A stretch of DNA of 10,172 bases from Thermoplasmata archaeon. Its GTDB lineage: Archaea; Thermoplasmatota; Thermoplasmata; Thermoplasmatales; Thermoplasmataceae. Below, piece by piece: positions 1 to 6,208 of this stretch (position 1 is the stretch's first letter; every line of letters starts with the position of its first letter). The notes beneath the pieces are model-generated. The model saw nothing but the letters and a program-made list of their open reading frames with translations, ran no database searches and was not told the origin of the DNA. The translations under genes were made by a program, and so were the position numbers. The stretch lies in the NCBI GenBank assembly GCA_021819225.1, contig JAKARU010000026.1, positions 1 through 10,172 on the forward strand, given 5' to 3'.

Positions 1-189
1 CTACCCGTCTAATATTATACTAACTCTATAATATTTCTTGAGATAAGAATTTTGAAGGATTTTCTTATCTTTTTCATCATTTGTTTCTGGAAATGTGGTA
101 AGGCATTTCAAAATGTCTTTATCTGTTTCTATTTTGGAACTGAAACCGGGAAATTCCGCGTTTTTCATTTGAGGAATCTTTATCAACAT
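1..189 (-). CDS. hypothetical protein, N-terminal part, runs off the window
   Basis: An open minus-strand frame begins with ATG at 189 and is still open at base 1, giving at least 62 residues. The peptide is hydrophilic and lysine-rich, with no motif I recognise. The region is more AT-rich than the genes to its right. No TATA box sits about 25 bases before either possible start (ATG at 189 or at 168), and no Shine-Dalgarno site is seen, so expression is not supported. The frame on the opposite strand is rich in Phe and Cys and looks like a shadow, which is a weak argument for this strand. It may be a real gene continuing to the left, or chance. Confidence 0.25.
   Translation of the reverse strand: MLIKIPQMKNAEFPGFSSKIETDKDILKCLTTFPETNDEKDKKILQNSYLKKYYRVSIILDG
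178..187 (+). promoter_or_regulatory. weak TATA-like box before the small gene at 208
   Basis: CTTTATCAAC is centred about 26 bases before the ATG at 208, the spacing expected for an archaeal leaderless transcript. The match to a TATA box is weak. Confidence 0.25.
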
Positions 190-207
190 GTAGAGGTCCC
201 AATCTTC

Positions 208-345
208 ATGAAAGCAGTCCTTACAAGAGAGAAAATTGACGAAGAACAGGTCAGACTTGATCTGGCCTGGGAATTATACTTCCTGAAGAAGGATGGAGCA
301 TGGATTCCAAAGGATATCCCAGGATATTCACGAAGGAAAGAATGA
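208..345 (+). CDS. small hypothetical protein, 45 residues
   Basis: ATG at 208 to TGA at 343-345 encodes a charged 45-residue peptide (start MKAVLTREKIDEEQ, later WELYFLKKDGAWIPKDIPG). Its composition is protein-like, with an acidic amphipathic stretch followed by an aromatic and proline-containing end. The frame stays open upstream to about base 52, but that part is Phe- and Cys-rich and reads like the antisense of another frame, so I chose the ATG at 208, which also has a weak TATA-like box at the right distance. I recognise no family. It could be a genuine small protein or the end of a decayed longer gene. No transmembrane segment or metal motif is visible. Confidence 0.35.
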   Translation: MKAVLTREKIDEEQVRLDLAWELYFLKKDGAWIPKDIPGYSRRKE

Positions 346-433
346 AAGTATCCAATATACAGGGGAATATCTATCTTCATCAACCATCAATTATCTTTGT
401 TCTAAAATCGTTTAAGACTTTCACCATATTTGA

Positions 434-514
434 TTGAAAGGCAGGACCCGGAAATCAGTAAATGTAATGGTGGACGACGTGGTAATGGCTCTTGGCAATC
501 ATTCGAAGGTTTAA
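434..514 (+). pseudogene. possible C-terminal remnant of an unidentified gene
   Basis: A 26-codon frame directly after a stop at 431-433 runs to TAA at 512-514 and ends in VMVDDVVMALGNHSKV, which reads like a real protein C-terminus. It has no convincing start or promoter of its own; an ATG at 467 would leave only 15 residues. The flanks are AT-rich and non-coding. One reading is a leftover of a decayed gene; the other is chance. I could not assign a family. Confidence 0.2.
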
Positions 515-526
515 CCCACTGACATC

Positions 527-536
527 TTTAAGTAAA
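527..536 (+). promoter_or_regulatory. TATA-like box for the GNAT gene
   Basis: TTTAAGTAAA is centred about 24 bases before GTG 555. This placement supports a leaderless transcript starting at that codon and argues against the upstream in-frame TTG at 492 as the start. Confidence 0.45.
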
Positions 537-554
537 CGATTTACATTTTTTGTT

Positions 555-1226
555 GTGATACGAAGAGCACTACTATCAGATTCGGATCAAATATCATCAA
601 TTTCAAGAACAGCCGGATACATGGATTACATTTCAGAAAACGTGCTCGATTTTATTGGGAATAATGATGTATTTCTGTACGAGGATGAGGGTAAGATCCT
701 CGGTTTCACATCTCTTAACCGGTCAGGTACTTTTAGGTTCTACATGGGAGGGATGAGAGTCAGGAATGAATACAGAAGACTCGGAATTGCAACGCAACTC
801 ATGAAATTCTGCGAAAATGTTGCTGTGGAGAACGGGGCAAAGTTCATAGGATGTCTTGTGGAGGAGAATAACCTCAAATCACGAAATCTTGTGGAAAAGA
901 TGAATTACCGTAATATGGGAAAGTTTGTGAGTATCGGGGGAATGCCATTGATAGGAAATGAGGTTCACGAATATTCCCCAAAAAGTGATTTCTATTACAT
1001 AAGGGACTGGGAAGTAATTCATAGCTCCGACAGTACGGGATACCTGGTGCAATCTGATAACGATGGAAATATAATGTGCTTATCCGGGGAGTGGATAACA
1101 TTCATAAAAACAATCAACCTTCCGGAATACCGCGCCAGCAACGATTTCTTCTTTGTGAACGATTCATCTCTAAATCCCCCTCCTGAGTCCATGATTTTTA
1201 TTAATTTTCAGAAGAACATTTCGTGA
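555..1226 (+). CDS. GNAT family N-acetyltransferase with C-terminal extension
   Basis: This is a predicted cytoplasmic acetyl-CoA-dependent N-acetyltransferase of 223 residues; the substrate is unknown. The N-terminus (IRRALLSDSDQI) is the usual first strand and helix of the fold. Motif A, the acetyl-CoA pyrophosphate loop, is seen as VRNEYRRLGIATQLM at residues 69-83, matching R/Q-x-x-G-x-G/A. The following region (about 84-119, with NLKSRNLVEKMNYR) fits the motif B helix and strand. The remaining 100 or so residues form an extension beyond the usual 150-residue domain, with no motif I know; it may be a divergent second domain. The frame is open to a TTG at 492, but the fold begins right after GTG 555 and the TATA-like box fits that start. 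The gene stands alone; a terminator-like hairpin follows at 1272. The fold is certain enough; the role is not. Confidence 0.8.
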   Translation: MIRRALLSDSDQISSISRTAGYMDYISENVLDFIGNNDVFLYEDEGKILGFTSLNRSGTFRFYMGGMRVRNEYRRLGIATQLMKFCENVAVENGAKFIGCLVEENNLKSRNLVEKMNYRNMGKFVSIGGMPLIGNEVHEYSPKSDFYYIRDWEVIHSSDSTGYLVQSDNDGNIMCLSGEWITFIKTINLPEYRASNDFFFVNDSSLNPPPESMIFINFQKNIS

Positions 1227-1271
1227 ATAATTTGTAGGCGTTTTCAAATGTAGATTTGGGCAAATATATCC

Positions 1272-1296
1272 GGGTAAGGAGTTACCCAATTATTTT
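1272..1296 (+). terminator. hairpin followed by T-rich tract after the GNAT gene
   Basis: GGGTAA and TTACCC form a perfect 6-bp stem with a GGAG loop (1272-1287), followed by AATTATTTT. It lies 45 bases after the GNAT stop and before the next promoter, so it resembles an intrinsic terminator. Archaeal termination usually needs only the T tract, so the hairpin's role is uncertain. Confidence 0.4.
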
Positions 1297-1340
1297 CAGG
1301 GATGCTTGATAATCGAAAAACTGTATTCCCGTACTGAAAA
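1293..1340. repeat. interrupted inverted repeat abutting the dioxygenase-gene TATA box
   Basis: TTTTCA (1293-1298) plus GGGA (1299-1302) can pair with TCCC (1327-1330) plus TGAAAA (1335-1340), ten base pairs with a four-base bulge (GTAC). The right arm ends one base before the TATA-like box of the next gene, so it could be an operator or upstream factor-binding site. It overlaps the T tract of the preceding hairpin. Chance remains possible. Confidence 0.3.
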
Positions 1341-1341
1341 G

Positions 1342-1351
1342 TTATTATAAT
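1342..1351 (+). promoter_or_regulatory. TATA-like box for the extradiol dioxygenase-like gene
   Basis: TTATTATAAT is centred 24-25 bases before ATG 1371, with no Shine-Dalgarno sequence before the ATG, as expected for a leaderless mRNA. Confidence 0.6.
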
Positions 1352-1370
1352 CGCTTGCTTAAAGTTAATA

Positions 1371-2144
1371 ATGGTACTTGATCGGATCTATATGATTCCC
1401 CACGGAGATGAGATAATTGATCAGCCAAATGGGGAGAGTAGAAGGATGAATTCCGAGATCTCAGGGATATCTCACGAAGATCATTCAGATGTCATCGTTA
1501 TATTATCTCCACATGGAATAAATCTTTCAAGGAATATAGGGATCATAAACACGGAGAGATTTAAGAGCAATACCAGACTTAAATCTGTTAATTTGGATGA
1601 ATACTGGGTCAACGAAAGAAGATTATGTGAGAAAATAATAGGTGAAACTGGAGATATAGGCGAAGAAGTTAGGTACGTTACATATTCGGGTGATGAATCT
1701 GTCTTTCCCATTGATTTCGGTACCGCAATTCCACTGCACTTCTTTTCAAGGAGGGAAATAGTGGTTATAGGTCAGTCAAGGAAGGTGAGGAATGAGGATC
1801 AGATTTCATTCGGCTCCATGCTTGCGAAAGCAATCATGAACTATGAGCGGAAAGTCTCGGTTATTTTCAGTGCAGATCAGGCACATACCCATTCGAGGGA
1901 GGGTCCGTATGGCTATTCCCCCAGGGCAGATCAGTATGAGCAGATATTGAGGAGATGCCTGGAGGAAAATAACTTCAGTGCAATGGAAAATATCGATCCT
2001 GAGATTGTAGAAGAGGGAAAGCCTGACAGTTACTGGAATATCCTCGTGATGGATGGCCTTCTCAAACAATCCGGGAAATCCATGCGGTTCATCTATGGGT
2101 ATGTTGAGAAGTATTTTGGAATGATGCTCGCAGTCAGTAAGTGA
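1371..2144 (+). CDS. LigB-like class III extradiol dioxygenase family protein
   Basis: A 257-residue protein resembling the catalytic LigB subunit of class III extradiol ring-cleavage dioxygenases, non-haem Fe(II) enzymes that open catechol-type rings with O2. Candidate metal or active-site residues are His11 (IPHGDE), His48 (LSPHG), Asp115 in DFGTAIPLHF (compare the family's D-x-G-x-x-x-P-L stretch) and His172/His174 in SADQAHTHS. Late residues YWNILVMDGLL fit the conserved C-terminal helix. There is no signal peptide or membrane segment, so it should be cytoplasmic. The length is normal for a single-domain LigB protein. No other aromatic-degradation gene is adjacent, so the true substrate may not be a catechol, and archaeal members of this superfamily are mostly uncharacterised. 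ATG 1371 is chosen because His11 is near the N-terminus as usual and the TATA-like box is correctly spaced. It is probably monocistronic: a terminator-like hairpin follows at 2156. Confidence 0.8.
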   Translation: MVLDRIYMIPHGDEIIDQPNGESRRMNSEISGISHEDHSDVIVILSPHGINLSRNIGIINTERFKSNTRLKSVNLDEYWVNERRLCEKIIGETGDIGEEVRYVTYSGDESVFPIDFGTAIPLHFFSRREIVVIGQSRKVRNEDQISFGSMLAKAIMNYERKVSVIFSADQAHTHSREGPYGYSPRADQYEQILRRCLEENNFSAMENIDPEIVEEGKPDSYWNILVMDGLLKQSGKSMRFIYGYVEKYFGMMLAVSK

Positions 2145-2155
2145 CAAAAAAGGAA

Positions 2156-2188
2156 CTAACAAACTTAAATAATCTTTGTTAGATTTTT
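2156..2188 (+). terminator. hairpin plus T5 after the dioxygenase-like gene
   Basis: CTAACAAA (2156-2163) and TTTGTTAG (2175-2182) are perfect 8-bp arms around an 11-base AT-rich loop, followed by ATTTTT. It starts 12 bases after the stop codon and ends before the next TATA-like box, so it is placed like an intrinsic terminator. Confidence 0.5.
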
Positions 2189-2222
2189 GGGAATATTTCC
2201 GCTTTTTTCTCACTGCCATAAT

Positions 2223-2233
2223 ATTATTATACA
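2223..2233 (+). promoter_or_regulatory. TATA-like box for the surface protein gene
   Basis: ATTATTATACA is centred about 24-25 bases before ATG 2252. No ribosome binding site precedes the ATG, consistent with leaderless transcription. Confidence 0.6.
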
Positions 2234-2251
2234 TCCATCTCATGTTCTATT

Positions 2252-3577
2252 ATGAACAAAAAAGTGACAGCAGTACTGGCAGTTGTTATTGTGATTCTGG
2301 TTATAGGAGTTGGTGCCCTGTATTTTTCGGGTATGCTTAATTTTAACTCTTCAACACAGGCCAATAGCCTTCAGTCAACGCCAAGTACTAGAGCCCCTAA
2401 CATAGTTAGTTCGAGTGTGGTTTCCAAGGACCTTGGAAGCAAATGGACAATGACCATGGGTGCTTCCGGTTCCACGCTTAATGCCAGCACCTTCATAAGC
2501 GGACAGAATGGTGTCCCACTGATAGCCCAGGCACAGGTCAGTCCAGAATTCACAACAGGTAACATAGTATCAAGTCCATTCACGAGTTTTGGTCTGGGTA
2601 ATAACGTAACCTACAATACCTATCAGGCAGCTGTATTTGTTCCCCCGGAGACAGGCTATGCAGTGATTTCATTTGCCCATTCGACAAGCAGTTCAGTACC
2701 GGGATACGTCGTGTCAACAATAAGTTCTGAAATAAGCGCACATTTTAGCGGAAAGACATCATACAACAGCACAGCTATATCCTTCAAGATTGGAACAGCC
2801 AGCGGAAGTAACTATGTGTTTGTATCAGAACAGACAGACTTATTCCAGTATGCTCCTGGAGCATGGTATCTGGAGGGTGTCCTCGCAAACTACTCATCCT
2901 ACAACATAATGTTTCTCTATTACACTCCTCACTTCCTGAATGTTACAAACTTTACAGCAATACTGACAACCCAGGTTTCTAATCTCAAGTCACCAAGCAC
3001 TCCTTCTGTTCCATCTGTCCTCATAAGTTCCTCCGACATGAACAAGATGACAAACCTGAGTTATAAGACACAGAGTGCCATTGCCGTTAATCTGAACGAC
3101 ACGAAGAGGCTCCTGAATGAATATATTGACATGACAGGTGCATCAAGATCTGTTTCAAGCACAAACCGCACAATACTCAACAACACAATAGGCACGGTAA
3201 CCGGGTTAGCGGCCAAGTATATGATGTCCGGAAGAACGAATTATACAGAAGCCACTATCATTGGGTTTTCAAACAGCAGTGCACCAAAGGTATTATTCGA
3301 CCTTCTTGACGCCCAGGGCGATAATTCAGGACTGAAACTTGCAAATTACAGTGGATGGAGCTATGCTTTCCAGAACACGACCCTGTATAATTATCAGTAT
3401 CATTTCAACCAAACTACTCACAGTTATACGTATAACAAAACAGCATATGCAAATGAGACAACGGTCGTTGCAGTAAATGGCAAGTATATGTTGATATTCG
3501 AGACATATCAGTCAAATGGTGTCTTCACACAGGGACTCGCAAAACAGCTACTCAGTGACGAATCAGGATTGATCTGA
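2252..3577 (+). CDS. membrane-anchored, sequon-rich surface protein of unknown function
   Basis: The 441-residue product begins MNKK and then has one hydrophobic segment at residues 5-28, acting as an uncleaved anchor or signal peptide. The rest is hydrophilic, rich in Ser, Thr, Asn and Tyr and almost free of Cys, so it should lie outside the cell. I count about 18 Asn-X-Ser/Thr sequons from residue 32 to 401, so it could be heavily N-glycosylated. Residues 30-60 are a low-complexity Ser/Thr linker. Segments near 208-245 (VLANYSSYNIMFLYYTPHF) and 404-436 (VVAVNGKYMLIFETYQSNG) resemble each other, suggesting two related domains. There is no lipobox or catalytic motif that I recognise. It has its own TATA-like box and converges with the ABC operon, its last 15 bases overlapping the ATPase 3' end. 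It may be a lineage-specific surface or substrate-capture protein; the function is unknown. Confidence 0.8.
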   Translation: MNKKVTAVLAVVIVILVIGVGALYFSGMLNFNSSTQANSLQSTPSTRAPNIVSSSVVSKDLGSKWTMTMGASGSTLNASTFISGQNGVPLIAQAQVSPEFTTGNIVSSPFTSFGLGNNVTYNTYQAAVFVPPETGYAVISFAHSTSSSVPGYVVSTISSEISAHFSGKTSYNSTAISFKIGTASGSNYVFVSEQTDLFQYAPGAWYLEGVLANYSSYNIMFLYYTPHFLNVTNFTAILTTQVSNLKSPSTPSVPSVLISSSDMNKMTNLSYKTQSAIAVNLNDTKRLLNEYIDMTGASRSVSSTNRTILNNTIGTVTGLAAKYMMSGRTNYTEATIIGFSNSSAPKVLFDLLDAQGDNSGLKLANYSGWSYAFQNTTLYNYQYHFNQTTHSYTYNKTAYANETTVVAVNGKYMLIFETYQSNGVFTQGLAKQLLSDESGLI

Positions 3578-4444
3578 AAATATTTTCCTGTATTCCTCAT
3601 CCAAAACATTTATTTTTATAATTTCTCTTATTCTTATGTTGTTTGCTGATGCATAATTCAGGAACGGATTGATATCACCAGATACTGTTACTTTCACGCC
3701 ACTGATGCTTATCATGTTCAATTGATTCTCGAGCCCATTCATCATTGGAGTGTCCTCAATTATTATATTTGTAAGTTGAGTTTCACTGATCTTAACTGTT
3801 TTTTGGACTTTTCCATCCTTCAGGAAGATTACAGTGTCACACACTTTCTCCAGGAATGAAACATCATGGGAGGCTATAATGAGCAATTTATTGCCTTCTG
3901 CCCTGATGCTGTTAACACTGCCTGCAATCAGATCCCTCCCAATCAGGTCTACATTGTCGGTTGGTTCATCCAGGAGAATGCATTCCGGATTTCCTGCTAT
4001 GGCTCCCGCGACACCTGTTCTCTTAAGTTCGCCTGTTGAAAATGTTCGCATCATGGAATCCATCTTTCCCCTCATGTTTACCATGTCCATTATCTCATCA
4101 ATCCCGAAATCATCCTTTATCTTCATTCCAGTCCGCATTTCCCAGGTGTATCTCACAAATTCTGCCGGGGTTGAGTAGGGGTAAAATGATGGGTTCTCGA
4201 TCAGGCTTCCTGTTATTTTCGCAATTTCATTGTGTTCCTGCCTTATTTCATGTCCATTCATCCTGATTGATCCTTCATAATTGTTAAGTATCCCGCATAT
4301 GGCTTTCAGTAATGTAGATTTTCCAGATCCATTTGGCCCCAGGATTCCATAGGTATAGGGCGACCTGAAATGTATCTGCTCAATATCGACAATGTTCCTG
4401 CCCCCAGCTTTCACTTTTAGATTTTTTATGTCAATTTCCGTCAT
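3563..4444 (-). CDS. ABC transporter ATP-binding protein, BcrA/LanF-like
   Basis: A 293-residue cytoplasmic ATPase that should power the permease encoded just upstream. Visible motifs are Walker A GPNGSGKST (36-44), signature FSTGELKR (135-142, a variant of LSGGQ), Walker B CILLDEP (155-161), D-loop region NVD (164-166) and H-loop ASHD (191-194). The Q-loop Gln is replaced by Glu83 in SLIENPSFYPYSTP, the pattern seen in LanF/BcrA-type peptide and antibiotic exporters. After about residue 215 a C-terminal extension of roughly 75 residues follows, as in that subfamily. The frame is open to an ATG at 4477, but ATG 4444 is preferred: it overlaps the permease stop in ATGA, follows a GGAGG site and starts exactly at the first strand (MTEIDIKNLKV). 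The substrate cannot be read from sequence; a peptide, lipid or drug is plausible from the subfamily. Confidence 0.92.
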   Translation of the reverse strand: MTEIDIKNLKVKAGGRNIVDIEQIHFRSPYTYGILGPNGSGKSTLLKAICGILNNYEGSIRMNGHEIRQEHNEIAKITGSLIENPSFYPYSTPAEFVRYTWEMRTGMKIKDDFGIDEIMDMVNMRGKMDSMMRTFSTGELKRTGVAGAIAGNPECILLDEPTDNVDLIGRDLIAGSVNSIRAEGNKLLIIASHDVSFLEKVCDTVIFLKDGKVQKTVKISETQLTNIIIEDTPMMNGLENQLNMISISGVKVTVSGDINPFLNYASANNIRIREIIKINVLDEEYRKIFSDQS

Positions 4445-5274
4445 TTCATGACCCTCCTCAATGAGAATACTGAACATGCAACTATGATTGATGCGAGAGA
4501 ATAGAAGATCAGGATAGTGGAGATGTAGAGAAGAGGGAATCCTCTGAGTGGAGAAAGGGAAAAGGAATATGTCAGGAAGTATGGATCTGCATTCAGGAAG
4601 ACCCTGTATATCACCCTATCAGTGTTTGTCTTTATCAAGACTGGGGGTATGGCCCCAGTTCCTGTGGCAATAAGGGAAATGATGTCAAATATTACCAGGT
4701 ATACTATAAGGAAAGTAATTGATGAATGCCCGGAATTCTTGAAGAATGCGCTCACACCAACTGCAAAGCAAACATCGGAAAATGTTACGAGCAGTATCAG
4801 GAAGATATAGATAATAAAGGAAGTACCTGGAATTGTGCCAAAGTGGAATATGAAGATGCCAATCTGGAATATTATTATAACAGAAGTTGAAAGGAAGGAG
4901 AGGACGGTTGCACCAATTATCTTCGAGAGAATTATCTCGAAACTATCAACCGGGAATGACGACAGGCTGAAGATTGTCCCTCTCTCATATTCATAAGGCA
5001 ATGCAGTAGATCCAAAGAATGCCGCGGAAAGCACAGGGATATATATCATTATGTTTGCCCACTGGAAGTTGAAGAGTCTCTCCTGAAGCTGCAATGGAAG
5101 GCCAGTTGCCTGGATATTGCCTGGAACAAAACTTTTCAGGAGTGCAGTGGAAAGAACGAGAACAGATGCAAGAAGGATGGAGATCACGATGTTCAGAACA
5201 ATCATGAAGAGGAAAGCCCTTGATCTGACCGTATGCCTGATGAAGAACTGGGTCATTTTGAGGAACCTGAACAT
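4441..5274 (-). CDS. ABC-2 type transporter permease
   Basis: A 277-residue integral membrane protein with six predicted membrane segments, at about residues 18-43, 73-92, 116-145, 150-178, 186-207 and 247-271. The motif YEYERGTIFSL after the second segment (94-104) matches the E-x-E-R-x-T signature of ABC-2 permeases and contacts the ATPase in that family. It should form the transmembrane part of an exporter with the downstream ATPase. ATG 5274 shares its A with the stop of the upstream gene (TGATG), so translation is probably coupled; an in-frame TTG one codon earlier is less likely. Its own stop overlaps the ATPase start in ATGA. One half-size permease gene implies a homodimer, with two ATPase copies. 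The substrate is unknown. Confidence 0.87.
   Translation of the reverse strand: MFRFLKMTQFFIRHTVRSRAFLFMIVLNIVISILLASVLVLSTALLKSFVPGNIQATGLPLQLQERLFNFQWANIMIYIPVLSAAFFGSTALPYEYERGTIFSLSSFPVDSFEIILSKIIGATVLSFLSTSVIIIFQIGIFIFHFGTIPGTSFIIYIFLILLVTFSDVCFAVGVSAFFKNSGHSSITFLIVYLVIFDIISLIATGTGAIPPVLIKTNTDRVIYRVFLNADPYFLTYSFSLSPLRGFPLLYISTILIFYSLASIIVACSVFSLRRVMK
4452..4459 (-). promoter_or_regulatory. Shine-Dalgarno site for the ABC ATPase
   Basis: On the minus strand GAGGAGGG lies about seven bases before ATG 4444, inside the end of the permease gene. It fixes the ATPase start at 4444 and supports translation from a polycistronic mRNA, unlike the leaderless first genes in the window. Confidence 0.6.
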
Positions 5275-6077
5275 CAAACGCTAACACCATCCATTGATAG
5301 AATTGATTTTATGAGCATATACTGAAGAAAGATGAAGCTGTTATTTCCAGGGACCAGGATAATCACACTATCAAAGGTTGGGAGCGCAATAAAACCCTTC
5401 CCAAGTATATACTGCAGTGCCAGGGAAATGGCAACTGCAGATTGTATACTTCTGGTCAGGATTGTAGCAGTCAGAATATTGTCTGTGTAATTTCCAGACA
5501 CAGTCCTGGCAAGGCTGGAATTTATATAATAAGCAAAGGAGAAGCCTGCGGAGTAATTTATGTCGTTGAGCAGGCTATTTTCTTCCCTGACCGACGAGGA
5601 TATAAGCGAAGTCTCAACGGATGTGATGTTGCCTGCGATGAAAACACCTGGGTCCGGCGAGGCGAATGTGAAGTTGTCCGGTGAAATGCCGAAGTTTGAA
5701 AGAATTATTACAGGAAGACCGGAAATTCCGGCACTCTGATTTCCTGTGATATCAACTCTGTAAACGGGAAAGTTCTGGAAACATGACACCTGGTTGATAT
5801 CCGCACTCTCGCCAGTTTTGACAATAGGAGGAATCAGGTAAGCGTCTGAGATCTGCTTCATTGAAAATATGATTCCAGAATCCTTCCGGGAATGGAAAAG
5901 GAAAACGTTTGCTGCCTCACTGTTAACAAATGCAACAGCGGTTGCATTTTCCGGTATGAACGAAGCAGCATCCCGATGTAGTTCAGGGTTACCGGAATTT
6001 TCATAAAGGAATGTCGCTGAACTGAAAAGGAGTATTAGAACGATTGTAAATGGAATAATTCTGGATAATACGACCAC
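5274..6077 (-). CDS. membrane-anchored extracytoplasmic protein, first gene of the ABC operon
   Basis: The product has 267 residues. A hydrophobic segment at residues 5-24 is followed by a mostly extracytoplasmic chain with eight Asn-X-Ser/Thr sequons and one Cys (QVSCFQN, about residue 98). The last 60 residues are again hydrophobic and may touch or enter the membrane. I recognise no family. The stretch ASFIPENATAVAFVNSE (38-54) resembles VFVPPETGYAVISFAHS in the protein encoded at 2252-3577, hinting at distant kinship. GTG 6077 is taken as start: it is the first in-frame start with the hydrophobic segment right behind it, and a TATA-like box lies about 22 bases before it. The TGATG junction to the permease implies a functional link. 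It could be a substrate-binding, immunity or assembly partner of the exporter; this is inference. Confidence 0.72.
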   Translation of the reverse strand: MVVLSRIIPFTIVLILLFSSATFLYENSGNPELHRDAASFIPENATAVAFVNSEAANVFLFHSRKDSGIIFSMKQISDAYLIPPIVKTGESADINQVSCFQNFPVYRVDITGNQSAGISGLPVIILSNFGISPDNFTFASPDPGVFIAGNITSVETSLISSSVREENSLLNDINYSAGFSFAYYINSSLARTVSGNYTDNILTATILTRSIQSAVAISLALQYILGKGFIALPTFDSVIILVPGNNSFIFLQYMLIKSILSMDGVSV

Positions 6078-6090
6078 GGCTTTTTCATTC

Positions 6091-6107
6091 TTTATTTATT
6101 AATAAAC
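6091..6107 (-). promoter_or_regulatory. TATA-like box for the ABC operon
   Basis: On the minus strand TTTATTAATAAATAAAG is centred about 22 bases before GTG 6077. It is the only strong AT-rich box in the divergent region on this strand and sits at the distance seen for the other leaderless genes here. Confidence 0.5.
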
Positions 6108-6177
6108 TTTTGTGGGAGCACACCCTTATGCATGCTTTCCTGTAAACAGATGCAGGAGTTTAACCATGCTGACAAAA

Positions 6178-6185
6178 TTTAATTA
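6178..6185 (+). promoter_or_regulatory. TATA-like box for the flippase gene
   Basis: TTTAATTA is centred about 27 bases before ATG 6209. It lies about 70 bases from the oppositely oriented box of the ABC operon, so the two units have separate divergent promoters. Confidence 0.5.
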
Positions 6186-6208
6186 TCGGTGCGGTCATAA
6201 CAGCGGGA

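Noticed and set aside
492..554. Upstream TTG start adding 21 residues to the acetyltransferase
   Set aside because: The fold begins right after GTG 555, the extra residues resemble no GNAT N-terminus, and the TATA-like box at 527-536 lies inside the would-be extension.
1806..2243. 145-codon minus-strand frame opposite the dioxygenase-like gene
   Set aside because: It is antisense to a clear coding gene, rich in Cys, Ile and Leu without motifs, and has no promoter.
3834..4266. Two plus-strand frames opposite the ABC ATPase
   Set aside because: The minus strand carries all ABC motifs; these frames are Ser/Pro/Phe-rich shadows.
4991..5290. 99-codon minus-strand frame overlapping the permease gene
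   Set aside because: The permease frame carries the YEYERGT motif and membrane segments, and the alternative frame is a Cys/His-rich shadow.
5442..5684. 80-codon plus-strand frame opposite the extracytoplasmic protein
   Set aside because: It is antisense to the first gene of the operon, and its Cys- and Gly-rich composition does not suggest a real protein.
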